Below are positions 18,640 through 28,703 of a stretch of 64,000 bases of DNA, in pieces; within the stretch, counting starts at the first letter, position 1, and each line of letters starts with the position of its first letter. The stretch covers positions 2,113,331-2,177,330 of the forward strand of contig NZ_KI912577.1 in NCBI RefSeq assembly GCF_000519085.1, in the 5' to 3' direction. The notes beneath the pieces were generated by a model. That model searched no databases. It saw nothing but the letters and a program-made list of their open reading frames with translations, and was not told the DNA's origin. Position numbers and translations under genes: made by a program. This stretch comes from Methylobacterium sp. 10. GTDB lineage: Bacteria; Pseudomonadota; Alphaproteobacteria; Rhizobiales; Beijerinckiaceae.

Positions 18640-19071
18640 TCAGTTCTGAGCGTCACCGTCTCGATCGTTCGAATCCCGGGGCTGCGATTCGAGATCCCGC
18701 CGAACCTTCTCGGTCCTGAGAAGGGCGTCGATCCGATCCGCCTCGTCGAACGTCTCGTCACGGAGGAAGCGTAGATCTGGCGCGAATTTTAGGTTCACGC
18801 GCCGGGCGACTTCCTGGCGCAGCGCCTTCTTGTTGCGCTCCAGGGCCGCAATCACTGGTTTCTCGTCAAGCCCGCCGAGCGGCATGATGTAGGCCGTGGC
18901 GATCTTGAGATCCGGTGACATCCGTACTTCCGGCACGGTGATGACGTGCGAGCCAAGGATGGGATCCTGGATGTCGCCGCGTTGGAGCACCTCGGCGATG
19001 GCGTGCCGGATGAGCTCGGCCACGCGCTGCTGGCGCTGCGAGGGACCGCTGGGATTGGGTTTCTGAGCCAT
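18640..19071 (-). CDS. rbfA: 30S ribosome-binding factor A
   Basis: 143 residues from ATG 19071 (MAQKPNPSG); an upstream in-frame ATG at 19119 would add an implausible Arg-rich extension. The RbfA KH-type fold is seen in [36 protein letters not shown] and [22 protein letters not shown]. Acts in 16S rRNA 5'-end maturation and cold adaptation. Located between infB and truB but separated from infB by a strong intrinsic terminator. Confidence 0.92.
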   Translation of the reverse strand: MAQKPNPSGPSQRQQRVAELIRHAIAEVLQRGDIQDPILGSHVITVPEVRMSPDLKIATAYIMPLGGLDEKPVIAALERNKKALRQEVARRVNLKFAPDLRFLRDETFDEADRIDALLRTEKVRRDLESQPRDSNDRDGDAQN

Positions 19072-19156
19072 GGTCGCTTGGTCTCGGATCCGGGATTGCC
19101 TGGCGGGGGCGCAACCCACCTAACGGGGGGGGCGCATCGACGTGCCGGCCCGCTTC

Positions 19157-19195
19157 AAAACAAAACGGCGGCTGCAGCATGCGCTGCAGCCGCCG
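19157..19195 (-). terminator. Intrinsic terminator after infB
   Basis: A perfect 13 bp stem (19166-19178 paired with 19183-19195, loop atgc) is followed on the minus strand by TTTTGTTTTG. It lies just past the infB stop codon and before rbfA, so it should end or attenuate the infB transcript. Confidence 0.85.
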
Positions 19196-19217
19196 GGTTC
19201 GTCTGGCCACGTCGCTG

Positions 19218-22142
19218 CTAGAGCGTGCGGCGGATCTCCTCGACCCGGTAGCACTCGATTGTGTCGCCGGCACGCATATCCTGGAAGTTCTCGAAGGACA
19301 TACCGCACTCGTAACCCGAACCGACTTCCTTGGCGTCGTCCTTGAGGCGCTTCAGCTGTGACAGCTTGCCCTCGTGGATCACCACACTGTCGCGGATCAG
19401 GCGGACGTGGGCACCGCGCTGAACGACACCGTCGGTCACGCGGCAACCGGCGATCTTGCCGACCTTCGACACGTCGAAAATCTGCAGGATCTGCGCCTCG
19501 CCGAGGCGCTCCTCGCGCAGCGTCGGCGGGAGCATGCCTGAGAGCGTCGCTTTGATGTCATCCACGAGGTCGTAGATGATGTTGTAGTAGCGGATCTCGA
19601 CACCCTTGTTCTCGGCCGATTCGCGCGCTTCCTTATGGGCCCGCACATTAAAGCCGATAACGACGGCCTTGGAAGCCTCCGCCAGGGTCACGTCCGACTC
19701 GGTGATGCCACCGACACCCGCAAGCAGGATCCGCGCCGACACCTCGTCGTTGCCGAGTTTCTCCAGCGCGCCGATAATGGCTTCCACCGAACCCTGCACA
19801 TCGCCCTTGACGACCAGGGCGAGTTCCTTGCGGCCCAAGCCTTCCTTGAGGTCGCGCATCATGTCGACGAGCGAGCGGTTCGCGCCACCTGTCCTTGCGG
19901 CAATGCGCTCACGCTTCTGACGGGCGCGGTACTCGGTGACCTCACGGGCGCGGGCTTCGTTCGGCACCACGGCCACGCGGTCACCCGCATCCGGAGTTCC
20001 ATTGAAACCGAGCACCTCGACCGGCACAGACGGGCCGGCATAGGGGATGCTCTCACCCTTATCGTCGATGAGGGCGCGGACGCGACCCCATTCGGCTCCG
20101 GCGACAACAATGTCGCCCGTGAAAAGCGTTCCGCGCTGCACGAGCACCGTGGCCACGGGCCCGCGACCGCGATCGAGTTTCGCCTCGATGACCGTGCCCT
20201 CGCCGTCGCGGGCCTCGTTGGCGCGCAGGTTCAGGATTTCGGCCTGGAGCTGCAGACCTTCGAGGAGGTCCGGCAGACCGTCACCGGTCTTGGCGGAGAC
20301 CTCGAATTCAAGAGTCTCACCGCCCATCGATTCGACCTGGATGTCGTGCTGCAGCAGCTCGGTGCGGACCCGCTGTGGGTTCGCCTCCGGCTTGTCGATC
20401 TTGTTGATCGCTACGATAAGCGGCACGCCAGCTGCCTTCGCATGGCTGATTGCCTCCACCGTCTGGGGCATGACGCCGTCATCGGCCGCCACAACGAGCA
20501 CAACGATGTCCGTCACCTTGGCGCCACGGGCGCGCATCGAGGTAAAGGCCGCGTGACCGGGGGTGTCGATGAAGGTGACCATGTCACCCGACGGCGAGGC
20601 CACCTGATAGGCGCCGATATGCTGCGTGATACCGCCGGCTTCGCCGGACACCACCGCTGTCTTGCGAATGGCATCGAGGAGCGAGGTCTTGCCGTGATCG
20701 ACGTGGCCCATGATGGTCACGACGGGCGGACGCGGATCGAGATCCTCCTCAAGGTCCGGCTCGTCGTTGAACAGGCCTTCTTCGACGTCGGACTCGGCGA
20801 CGCGGCGCACGGTGTGACCGAGCTCTTCAGCAATGAGCTGTGCCGAATCCGAATCGATCACGTCGGTGATCTTGTGGATCTCCCCCTGCTTCATGAGCAG
20901 ACGAATCACGTCCACGGCCCGCTCCGACATGCGGTTGGCGAGTTCCTGGATGGTGATCGTCTCGGGGATCGTCACCTCACGGGAGAGCTTCTCCTTCTGC
21001 TCCACCTGCCGGTTGCCGCTCATGCGCTGCTGGCGGCGGCGGAACGATGCGACGGAACGCGTACGCTCGTCCTCGCCCGACGTGGCGGTGGCGATGGTGA
21101 GACGCCCGCGGTTACGGTCGCCGCCCGGCTGCTTCGGGGTCTTGGGCGGCGTGATGATCTTGAGCGGCATGCCGGGGCGGCGGATCACGCGCTTCTGCTC
21201 GCTCTCCTCCTCGGCGGCCTGGGGCCGTCCAGGCACGCGGGCGGCAGGAGCCGCCGCACCGGCTGGACGTGCGGCCGTGGCGGCCGTCGGTGCCACCTCA
21301 GGCTCGGGCGCCGGAGCAGGCTTGGCCATGAAGTTCAAATCGCGCGGCTTGCGCACATCGGCAGTGATGGTCTTGCGCGGCTCAGCCGGTGTCGGACGGG
21401 CCGTGAGCGGCTGACGTACCGCAGGGGCCGCCGGACGCGCCGGAGCCGCAGCCTGCGGAGTGGGAGCAGGTGCAGCCGGCGCGGGCTTCGGAGCAGCCGA
21501 CATCGGAGCCGAGACAGGCGCCATCGGCACCGTCTTGGATACGGGCTTCGGCGGCGCTGCCGGAACCGGGGCAGTTGTAGCGGGAGTTGCCGCAGCGGCC
21601 TCCTTCGCGGCGGCCTCGGCGGCGCGAGCCGCCTCGCGAGCGGATTCTTCCTCGGCACGCAGGCGAGCCTGCTCCTCGGCGCGAAGGCGCTCTTCTTCCT
21701 GGCGACGACGCTCCTCGGCCTCGCGCTGGCGGACTTCCTCAGCCTCGCGAGCACGCTGCGCAGCGGCCTCTTCCTCGACCTTGCGGCGTGCTTCCTGCTC
21801 GCGACGCTGGGCGTCGGCGAGAGCTGCAGCACGCGCATCGCGCTCCTGCTCGCTCAACGTCCGCAGCACGACGCCACCAGCTGCCCGCTGAGCGGGACGC
21901 GGAGCCGCAGGGGCGGGAGGCGCCACGCGCGACGCGGGGGCGACCGGTTGCGTTTCGCGTACGGGAGCGGCCGGTGCCGCCCCAATAACGCGTCGCTTCA
22001 CGGTCTCGACCACGACCTGCTTGGAGCGGCCATGGGAGAAGCTCTGACGCACAGTTCCCTGCTCGATCGGGCGCTTCAAGGACAGCGGCTTCGAGGGGGG
22101 TCGTGCCTGCGTCTTGTCGCCCGGATTATTCGTATCGCTCAT
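19218..22142 (-). CDS. infB: Translation initiation factor IF-2
   Basis: 974 residues, long as in other Rhizobiales. The N-terminal ~400 residues are low-complexity (a Glu/Arg/Ala coiled-coil region around 95-190, then Pro/Ala-rich). The IF2_N domain begins near [15 protein letters not shown], and the GTPase G1 motif GHVDHGKTS lies at about residue 478, with DTPGHAAF and NKIDKP. It delivers fMet-tRNA to the 30S subunit. TAG stop at 19218-19220 with a hairpin terminator directly downstream. A long open frame on the opposite strand is a codon-bias shadow. Confidence 0.96.
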   Translation of the reverse strand: MSDTNNPGDKTQARPPSKPLSLKRPIEQGTVRQSFSHGRSKQVVVETVKRRVIGAAPAAPVRETQPVAPASRVAPPAPAAPRPAQRAAGGVVLRTLSEQERDARAAALADAQRREQEARRKVEEEAAAQRAREAEEVRQREAEERRRQEEERLRAEEQARLRAEEESAREAARAAEAAAKEAAAATPATTAPVPAAPPKPVSKTVPMAPVSAPMSAAPKPAPAAPAPTPQAAAPARPAAPAVRQPLTARPTPAEPRKTITADVRKPRDLNFMAKPAPAPEPEVAPTAATAARPAGAAAPAARVPGRPQAAEEESEQKRVIRRPGMPLKIITPPKTPKQPGGDRNRGRLTIATATSGEDERTRSVASFRRRQQRMSGNRQVEQKEKLSREVTIPETITIQELANRMSERAVDVIRLLMKQGEIHKITDVIDSDSAQLIAEELGHTVRRVAESDVEEGLFNDEPDLEEDLDPRPPVVTIMGHVDHGKTSLLDAIRKTAVVSGEAGGITQHIGAYQVASPSGDMVTFIDTPGHAAFTSMRARGAKVTDIVVLVVAADDGVMPQTVEAISHAKAAGVPLIVAINKIDKPEANPQRVRTELLQHDIQVESMGGETLEFEVSAKTGDGLPDLLEGLQLQAEILNLRANEARDGEGTVIEAKLDRGRGPVATVLVQRGTLFTGDIVVAGAEWGRVRALIDDKGESIPYAGPSVPVEVLGFNGTPDAGDRVAVVPNEARAREVTEYRARQKRERIAARTGGANRSLVDMMRDLKEGLGRKELALVVKGDVQGSVEAIIGALEKLGNDEVSARILLAGVGGITESDVTLAEASKAVVIGFNVRAHKEARESAENKGVEIRYYNIIYDLVDDIKATLSGMLPPTLREERLGEAQILQIFDVSKVGKIAGCRVTDGVVQRGAHVRLIRDSVVIHEGKLSQLKRLKDDAKEVGSGYECGMSFENFQDMRAGDTIECYRVEEIRRTL

Positions 22143-22232
22143 TCAGTCCAAACCCTGAGGGTTTCCATCGTCCCGTGAACCGGCAAACTGCTGTGCGCCG
22201 GGTAAATCCGTCTCGTCGTCGTCCTGCAGAGT

Positions 22233-22961
22233 CTAAGCGGTCTGCCCTGTTCGGGCGTAACCCGCCTCCTCGGCCGTCGTGGGCTTGCCCTCGAAAGAGC
22301 GTAGCCGACGCCAACGCGCAAGGCAGCCGGTGCTTCCGACTCCTGCGACAAGCGCCGCATGTATCACATGATCCCGACCCAAGGCCATGTCCAATTCTTC
22401 ATTGGACAAATCATCGATGACCGGGACACGGGATATGGCATCGCCATGCCTCCGGTGCAATGCCGCAGCGATCTTCCGTCTGCCATCCGCACTGCCATCC
22501 GAGGCCTGGATCACGGCGGCGACACCGGCCTTATCACCGATCGCAGATTCAACCTTGGCGAAGCCGGCCACGAGGCAACCCGCTTTATTGGCGAGCGACA
22601 GGGACTGACGCAGGTCCTCGCGCAGGACCGCGGCGATCCGGTCACCCAGATCCGCCGGTGCCGCAGCATCCTTGGTCTTGAAGGCGCGCTGGAACAGCCG
22701 CTTCTTCAAGGCCGCCTCGACTGTGATGCGATCGGCGGTGAGCCAAGCGCCGCGCCCCGGCAGTTTCGCTTTCAGATCGGTAATCACCTCACCGTCCGGC
22801 GAAAGAACGAAACGAATCATCCCATCCGGACTTTGCGAAACCCGGCTGACGAGGCATGTGCGCATTGCATTGCGCCGGCCGCGTCCGAGACCGGGATCGA
22901 GCAGCGTGCTCGGCTCCGGCTCGACGGCATCGTCCGCGACATCTGCGTATTCGCCCGTCAT
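22233..22961 (-). CDS. YlxR-family RNA-binding protein fused to an L7Ae-like domain
   Basis: 242 residues. The YlxR (DUF448) domain spans about 32-100 (RTCLVSRVSQSPDGMIRFV, GRGAWLTADR). The second half (about 115-205) looks like an L7Ae/L30e-type fold (LSLANKAGCLVAGFAKVESAIG), a fusion known in alphaproteobacteria. Sits between nusA and infB as in most bacteria and is expected to bind RNA in translation or RNase P-related control. The C-terminal ~40 residues are Arg-rich and poorly conserved in appearance. Confidence 0.85.
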   Translation of the reverse strand: MTGEYADVADDAVEPEPSTLLDPGLGRGRRNAMRTCLVSRVSQSPDGMIRFVLSPDGEVITDLKAKLPGRGAWLTADRITVEAALKKRLFQRAFKTKDAAAPADLGDRIAAVLREDLRQSLSLANKAGCLVAGFAKVESAIGDKAGVAAVIQASDGSADGRRKIAAALHRRHGDAISRVPVIDDLSNEELDMALGRDHVIHAALVAGVGSTGCLARWRRLRSFEGKPTTAEEAGYARTGQTA

Positions 22962-23176
22962 GCGGCGGTCGGATCCCTGTTGATCGTCGCACGGACCGCG
23001 AGAATTCGCGGCCCCATCACCTTGTAACTCACCGCCAACCCCGACGTGGGGGTGCCGAAGCGGACCTAAAGCGATCTTCGGTCGGCCTTTCGATCCCTGG
23101 AGCCCTCCTGCGACATCCGCCGAGGCGGGCGCTTCAGGATAAGGGTGGAGCGCCCGGGACGCCCGGAACTCCGTGC

Positions 23177-24778
23177 TCAGACCGCCTCGGGCTCTCCGTC
23201 GGGGGTCTCGGCCTCATCCGCCTCGACCGGCGCCTCGATCCATCCGGCCTTGACGCGGGCCGCCATGATCATGGCTTCCGCTTCAGCGCGGGAGATCTCG
23301 AACCCGTCGAGATAGCCAGCATGCTTGGTGGCCTCGGGGCCGCGTCCCTCGGTGTAGCCAACGAGATCGTCCGTGGCGCAGCCCGCGAGATCTTCGACCG
23401 ACTTCACGTCGTTCTCGCCGAGCGCCACCAGCATCGGTGTGGTCACGCCGTCGATCTCGCGCAGTTCGTCGGCGACGCCGAGTTCCTGGCGCTTGGCGTC
23501 GAACTCCGACTCGACGCGAGCGAGGTGATCCTGGGCGCGGGCCTGGATCTCGGTGCCGCTCTCCTCATCGAGACCCTGAATGTTGGCGAGCTCGCCCGGC
23601 TCGACATAGGCGATTTCCTCGACGTTCCGGAACCCTTCCGCGGCGAGGAGCTGACCGACGGTCTCGTCTACGTCGAGCGCGGCCATGAATACGGCGGTGC
23701 GCTCGGCGAACTCCTTCTGGCGCCGCTCGGACTCTTCGGCCTCGGTGAGAATATCGATATCCCAGCCCGTGAGCTGCGAGGCGAGGCGCACATTCTGGCC
23801 GCGGCGGCCGATCGCTAGCGAGAGTTGATCGTCGGGCACCACCACCTCGATGCGGTCGGCCTCTTCATCAAGGACCACCTTGACCACTTCGGCGGGCTGA
23901 AGCGCGTTGACGATGAAGGTCGCCTGATCCTCGGACCAGGGGATGATGTCGACCTTCTCGCCCTGCAACTCGCCGACCACCGCCTGGACGCGGGAGCCGC
24001 GCATGCCGACGCAGGCACCGACGGGATCGATGGAGCCGTCTCTCGAGATCACGGCGATCTTGGCGCGCGAGCCGGGATCGCGGGCCACCGCCTTCACTTC
24101 TACGATGCCGTCGTAGATCTCCGGCACTTCCTGGCCGAAAAGCTTGGCCATGAATTGCGGGTGCGAGCGGGACAGGAAGATCTGCGGGCCGCGCACTTCC
24201 CGGCGCACGTCGAACAGGTAGGAGCGGATGCGGTCGCCGGGGCGGAAAGTCTCGCGCGGAATCATCTCGTCGCGGCGCACGATGCCCTCGCCGCGTCCCA
24301 GATCGACGATGACGTTGCCGTACTCGACCCGCTTGACCAACCCGTTGACGATCTCGCCGATGCGGTCCTTGTACTCGTCGAACTGGCGGTCGCGCTCGGC
24401 GTCGCGCACCTTCTGGACGATGACCTGCTTGGCCGACTGGGCGGCGACGCGGCCGAAATCGAAGGGCGGCAGGGTGTCGGAGATCACGTCCCCAACGAGC
24501 GCCCCGGGATTGTAGCGGCGAGCCTGGTCGAGGGTGACTTCGCGGGCGTCGTTCTCGACCTCGTCCACCACCACGAGGTGGCGCGACAGGCGGAGCGCTC
24601 CGGTCTTGGGGTCGATCTCGGCATGGACGTCCGTCTCGGCGCCGTAGCGCGAGCGGGCGGCCTTGGCGATGGCCTCCTCCATGGCGTCGATGACGATGGA
24701 ACGGTCGATCACCTTCTCACGTGCGACCGCTTCGGCGATCTGCAGGAGTTCGAGCCTGTTGGCGCTGACGACAGCCAT
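23177..24778 (-). CDS. nusA: Transcription termination/antitermination protein NusA
   Basis: 533 residues. N-terminal RNA polymerase-binding domain ([19 protein letters not shown]), S1 domain (around [18 protein letters not shown]), two KH domains ([21 protein letters not shown] and [16 protein letters not shown]), and C-terminal helix-hairpin-helix repeats followed by an acidic tail. Binds elongating RNA polymerase and nut RNA. Second gene of the operon; rimP ends 86 bp before it. Confidence 0.95.
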   Translation of the reverse strand: MAVVSANRLELLQIAEAVAREKVIDRSIVIDAMEEAIAKAARSRYGAETDVHAEIDPKTGALRLSRHLVVVDEVENDAREVTLDQARRYNPGALVGDVISDTLPPFDFGRVAAQSAKQVIVQKVRDAERDRQFDEYKDRIGEIVNGLVKRVEYGNVIVDLGRGEGIVRRDEMIPRETFRPGDRIRSYLFDVRREVRGPQIFLSRSHPQFMAKLFGQEVPEIYDGIVEVKAVARDPGSRAKIAVISRDGSIDPVGACVGMRGSRVQAVVGELQGEKVDIIPWSEDQATFIVNALQPAEVVKVVLDEEADRIEVVVPDDQLSLAIGRRGQNVRLASQLTGWDIDILTEAEESERRQKEFAERTAVFMAALDVDETVGQLLAAEGFRNVEEIAYVEPGELANIQGLDEESGTEIQARAQDHLARVESEFDAKRQELGVADELREIDGVTTPMLVALGENDVKSVEDLAGCATDDLVGYTEGRGPEATKHAGYLDGFEISRAEAEAMIMAARVKAGWIEAPVEADEAETPDGEPEAV

Positions 24779-24864
24779 CGGATTTCATCCCTCTCTTCGT
24801 CGTGTGTTCTTTTCGGAATCCCCGGTGTGCCATCAAGCACCCGCCTGGGCTCCGGGCCGATGCT

Positions 24865-25632
24865 CTAGTGAAGCTTGCCGTCGTCCTTGACCCGCACCGC
24901 CTTGGTGCGGACGGGCTTGGCCTTGTTGGCCCGGCTCGCCTCGGTTTCGATCTTTTCGGGCTTGGGCTTGGCCGAAGCCTTGGGCTTCAGCGGCCGCTCG
25001 ACCTTCTTCTTAAGAGGGGCGGGGGCCTCAGCCTCGGTACCCTCTTCGATCTCGTCTTCGTCCTCGTCGTCCAGCATCGGCGGCGGTCCGCCGCCGCGGC
25101 GCAGCGATTCGCGCACGAGATCGTCGGTGAGGACGAGGTAGGCGTCGCCGAGATCGCGAAGGGGCAGGTCGATGCGGCTCGGCAGGCCTTCCTTCACGTC
25201 GGGCAGATCGATCGGCACCGTGAGCCCATCCGCGTTGGGGGCTCGGATGATCCCGCGAAAACGCTTCCGGCCGTCGAGGGGTATCGCCAGCTCGATCTTG
25301 GCTTCGTAGCCGGCCCAACGCTCGAAATCGACGGCCCGCACCAGCGGCCGGTCGATGCCGGGAGAGGAGATCTCCAGATAATAGGCCTTGCCCACCGGGT
25401 CGTCGAGATCGAGGAGGGGCGAGATCGCCCGGCTCACGGTCTCGCAATCGTCCACCGTCATGGTGCCGTCCGGCCGCTCGGCCATGATCTGCACGGTACA
25501 GCCGTTGGCGCTCGACACCCGCACCCGGACTACGCGATAGCCGAGGCCCTCGATCGAAGCCTCGATGACCTGCACGACCCGTGCGGCGACGCCGGTCTCG
25601 GTGATCAGACGTTTTTCGGAAGTGTCCGCCAT
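24865..25632 (-). CDS. rimP: Ribosome maturation factor RimP
   Basis: 255 residues from ATG 25632 (MADTSEKRL); the frame is open to 25719 but the extra residues look non-coding. Conserved RimP features are [25 protein letters not shown] and [14 protein letters not shown]. The last ~75 residues form an acidic patch followed by a Lys/Ala/Pro-rich basic tail, an extension beyond the ~150-residue core. Needed for 30S assembly. First gene of the nusA-infB operon, divergent from the acetyltransferase gene. Confidence 0.92.
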   Translation of the reverse strand: MADTSEKRLITETGVAARVVQVIEASIEGLGYRVVRVRVSSANGCTVQIMAERPDGTMTVDDCETVSRAISPLLDLDDPVGKAYYLEISSPGIDRPLVRAVDFERWAGYEAKIELAIPLDGRKRFRGIIRAPNADGLTVPIDLPDVKEGLPSRIDLPLRDLGDAYLVLTDDLVRESLRRGGGPPPMLDDEDEDEIEEGTEAEAPAPLKKKVERPLKPKASAKPKPEKIETEASRANKAKPVRTKAVRVKDDGKLH

Positions 25633-25871
25633 GCTGCGCTGTACGTCCGGCCTTGCGTGAAGCGATCCGGTGCGAGAGGCGTTGCGGCAATAAAAAAGAG
25701 CGGACCCGGTGGGGCCCACTCCCGAACCGCAGCCTCAAGACTGCAACCAGAACTGATATGCTATGAGTAGTCCCATCGTCGGATCGTTTCAAGCGATTTC
25801 GCGAGCCGTTCCCCGGTGGAGCGCATCCCGGTCGCTCCGTCGCCGTCAACTATTTCCAGGGAGCCTCGCCC

Positions 25872-26522
25872 ATGACCGCCGATCCGTCATTCGGCCCCGA
25901 CCCGGATTGCCTTCACCCGGTTGCGGGCCACAGCCGCATCACCTTCATCCGCAATCTCTCCCTACCGCCGAATGTCGAGGTCGGCGCCTACACTTATTAT
26001 GACGACCCTGCCGGCCCGGAGGCCTTCCTCGACAACATCCTCTACCACTTCGCCTTCCTGGGCGACCGCTTGCGAATCGGTCGCTTCTGCGCCCTCGCGG
26101 CGGGCACGCGCTTCCTCCTGAACGGGGGCAACCACCGCCTCGACGCGCCCTCCACCTATCCGTTCCTCATCTTCGGTGGCGCCTGGGCCGGACGCTTCCC
26201 CGAAGAAATGGCCTTTCCCAACCGGGGCGACACGGTGATCGGCAACGATGTCTGGCTCGGCTACGACAGCACGATCCTACCGGGAATCCGCATCGGCGAC
26301 GGTGCCGTGGTCGCCGCCAAATCCGTGGTCACCCGCGACGTACCTCCCTACGCCATCGTCGCCGGCAACCCGGCCACGCTCGTGCGGATGCGCGTACCGC
26401 CCGATATCGCCGCGCGACTCCAGGCAGTGGCGTGGTGGGATTGGGATGCCGAGCGGATCACCCGGTGCCTGCCGGCGATCAGTGGTGGGGATGTGGCGGC
26501 GTTGGAGGCCGAGGCGGCTTGA
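25872..26522 (+). CDS. Vat/CatB-type hexapeptide-repeat acetyltransferase
   Basis: 216 residues of the left-handed beta-helix xenobiotic acetyltransferase group. NILYHFAFLGDRLRIGRFC, FLLNGGNHR (with the catalytic His of the family) and later IGNDVWLGYDSTILPGIRIGDGAVVAA and VVAGNPATLVR match Vat/CatB proteins, which acetylate streptogramin A or chloramphenicol using acetyl-CoA. Many chromosomal relatives have unknown substrates, so resistance is possible but unproven. Single gene between rimP (divergent) and the toxin/immunity pair (convergent). Confidence 0.87.
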   Translation: MTADPSFGPDPDCLHPVAGHSRITFIRNLSLPPNVEVGAYTYYDDPAGPEAFLDNILYHFAFLGDRLRIGRFCALAAGTRFLLNGGNHRLDAPSTYPFLIFGGAWAGRFPEEMAFPNRGDTVIGNDVWLGYDSTILPGIRIGDGAVVAAKSVVTRDVPPYAIVAGNPATLVRMRVPPDIAARLQAVAWWDWDAERITRCLPAISGGDVAALEAEAA

Positions 26523-26549
26523 GGCCTGACCGATCGGTGAACTGCCACG

Positions 26550-26568
26550 CGCGGCGAAAAACGCCGCG
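26550..26568. terminator. Possible weak terminator hairpin
   Basis: cgcggcg, five A, cgccgcg: a 7 bp GC stem between the convergent acetyltransferase and immunity genes. No clear U-run follows on either strand, so function is uncertain. Confidence 0.3.
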
Positions 26569-26637
26569 TCAAGTCTTGAGCTTCGGCAATCCCGCCGCCA
26601 CCGACATCCCGCTCGAACCGTCGATTTGCTCCGTGAT

Positions 26638-27333
26638 CTAGCAAACACCCTCCAGCGGAAACGCATTCCGCTGCCAGTACGGCTCTATGGGGCTCCCGAC
26701 GAGGTTTTCCGCCTCCCATTGCGCGAGGAGGGCGCAGAGCGAGGCGCGGTCGCCGGAGCGCAGCGGCTGGTCCAGCGCACGAAGTCGCTCGTACATGCGC
26801 TGTTGCGCCGGGCTTTCTGCAGGTTGGCCCCCGACACGGTGAGCTTTTAACTGAGACAGGAGCTCTCTCGCCCTTTCAATCTCGCCGAGCGCGATGCAGG
26901 CACCGAGATGCCAGTAATGATCCAAGTACCCGCTTCGCTGCGGATCGCCGCGCTGGAATTCGAGACACTTGCGCGTTGTGTCCAGGGACCGGAACAGCGG
27001 CAAGATATCGGCCTCGACGCGTTCGATGAAGTCCTCGTAGATTGTCGGATCGGACCAGCGCCAGCCCCATCCGCCCGGAAAATGCTTGGATCGGCCAAGT
27101 CGATCGCCGCAGCGTCCCAGGCCGAACCACGATGTTGTTTCAGGGGTGAAGAACTCGACGATATGCCAACTGATGGCACAACTCCCCGCATCAGATGTTC
27201 GATCGATCAAGATCAACCGCCCGACGTGATCGATCGGCGTAAGCCACAAAGTGTTCTTTCCAACGTCCACGAGATCGGAGTTCCGCGCAAGAAGTGGCGC
27301 CGACAGGTCTTTGATCTGGCGTGCGGTCGTCAT
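26638..27333 (-). CDS. Hypothetical protein, candidate immunity protein for the upstream toxin
   Basis: 231 residues, soluble, Trp-rich (for example FPGGWGWRWSDP), with no signal peptide or recognised catalytic motif. The second half (from about 105) looks helical and TPR-like: LFRSLDTTRKCLEF, YWHLGACIALGEIERARELLSQLK. The ATG overlaps the toxin stop by four bases (ATGA), the arrangement expected for a polymorphic-toxin immunity gene that must be made with the toxin. The immunity role is inferred from position and size only. Confidence 0.6.
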   Translation of the reverse strand: MTTARQIKDLSAPLLARNSDLVDVGKNTLWLTPIDHVGRLILIDRTSDAGSCAISWHIVEFFTPETTSWFGLGRCGDRLGRSKHFPGGWGWRWSDPTIYEDFIERVEADILPLFRSLDTTRKCLEFQRGDPQRSGYLDHYWHLGACIALGEIERARELLSQLKAHRVGGQPAESPAQQRMYERLRALDQPLRSGDRASLCALLAQWEAENLVGSPIEPYWQRNAFPLEGVC

Positions 27334-28420
27334 GGGCGCGGTCGGACCTGAATCATGATGATACCTCGCGAGGTGGGGAAATGCCGCTTTGCGGTTCTGG
27401 CCAAATCAATGGCTCGCCTTGGGCGGAGGCCCTCCCTGCCCGTCTTAGGATCGTACACACAGACCATCTGGTCCGGCGCCAGCTCGTAGAGATCAAGCCG
27501 CACCGAATTTCCTGCGCCGTAATGTGCTGTTCTGCCACTCGCCCTATCTAGGGAGTACTCAACTTTGATTTCCGGGTAGCCCCGTGCCCTGAATGTTTTT
27601 CCGATATCAAGATGAATAAGACTTCCAAGTCTTGTTTTGTCGAGATTTGGGTTAGCCGCCGTGTCGCCTCGTCTGTGACGGCCTGAACTTCCTCGCTGTG
27701 CGGGCAGAATTGGTCGAGTGTCGGTTGATCGACCGGTCCGACCCACACGACCGGGAACTTCTTGTCCTCGTCCGGCTCAAAATCATATCGCATGGCAATC
27801 GAGCCCGGTTCATTCCCGAAACCGGCGGATCGCGCCGCGAGAACCGTCAATAACATCGCCGCAGCTTCGAGCGTCGCGGCAACGGCCGGTGCGACGGCGA
27901 GCGCCGCCGGCAAGAAGGCCGGCTGAACCGTCGCATCGTATGCGGCGCGATCCATGGCGAATGCCGAATGCGACAGTACCTCGCCGGTCTGCCCGTCGCG
28001 AATCGTCTGGCTCTCGCCCGCATTATCGAAGACGCGGCTGTCGCCGTCCGGCGTGACGACGGTGTGCCGCTCGTCCCAGTCGCCCCGTCCGGATCGGATA
28101 CGGAGGGTGAGAACCTCGCCGCCGCCGTCCAGTAGGGTACGTTTCGGTGCCTCCGAGCCCGGATCCGCCGCATCGAGGGACGCCCGGCTTCCACCCTGCG
28201 ACCGGTCGGCCGGAGCACCGCCGGCGCTGCCACCCGAAACCCAGCGCCCGCCATCGCTCTGGACCGCCGGCGCGCGGGGCTGATCCGGGCTGTACTTCTG
28301 GCTCAACGCGCGGCGCAGGCGGACCAGCTTCATCTCCGTCCGCAGAACCGCGAAAAGAAGGCGTAGATCGCGCACCTCGGCGGTATTCCCGAAGGCGACC
28401 CGGCGCTCGATCTTCGACAT
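27330..28420 (-). pseudogene. Polymorphic toxin with C-terminal PD-(D/E)XK nuclease-like domain, interrupted by a frameshift
   Basis: The frame from ATG 28420 (MSKIERRVAFGNTAEV) encodes about 255 residues, including a KYSPDQPRAP...GGRW segment of the kind found in alphaproteobacterial toxins and a hydrophobic helix around 167-195. Near 27650-27665 (about residue 251-256) sense jumps to the -1 frame, which continues with LDKTRLGSLIHLDIGKTF, VEYSLD, NSVRLDLYELAPDQ and VYDPKTG to the stop at 27330. The E...D...DxK pattern fits a restriction-endonuclease-fold toxin. In the first frame the protein ends at 27548 without it. The shift could be a real inactivating deletion, a sequencing error or programmed -1 slippage. 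The overlapping downstream gene is the likely immunity partner. Confidence 0.6.
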
Positions 28421-28518
28421 TGTGATCGCCTCAGTTCATGATATGTTCTATCTCCTAGTAGGCGATTATAGGAAAAAATTCAAGGTATTTTGTCTTTAGA
28501 AGGCGGCTTCAGAACGCA

Positions 28519-28548
28519 GAACGCCGCCCCGCGAGCGGGACGGCGTCG
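28519..28548. terminator. Possible hairpin between asd and the toxin gene
   Basis: acgccgccccg and cgggacggcgt pair over 11 positions with one mismatch around a short loop. It lies about 160 bp beyond the asd stop, on the leader side of the toxin gene. There is only a weak T-rich stretch on the minus strand, so termination is uncertain. Confidence 0.3.
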
Positions 28549-28703
28549 ATCCGATCAGTCTCAGGAATGTCGCACGATGTCGTCGAACCCCCTGGCATCG
28601 AACACGATCACACGGATTCCATCCTTGTCAGGAGACGTAATCCAAGGCTTTGTCCTTCGGGCGAGCCCTCCGGTCGTCGATGTGTCGCTCGAAGGAAACC
28701 TCT

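Noticed and set aside
19635..22178. Long plus-strand open frame (847 codons) opposite infB
   Set aside because: It is the mirror of infB on the other strand; composition is Arg/His/Gly-rich and it has no motif of its own.
27330..27746. The 138-codon frame at the toxin tip as a separate gene
   Set aside because: Its first ~20 codons are out-of-frame junk and only the later part is protein-like; it is better read as the displaced C-terminus of the toxin.
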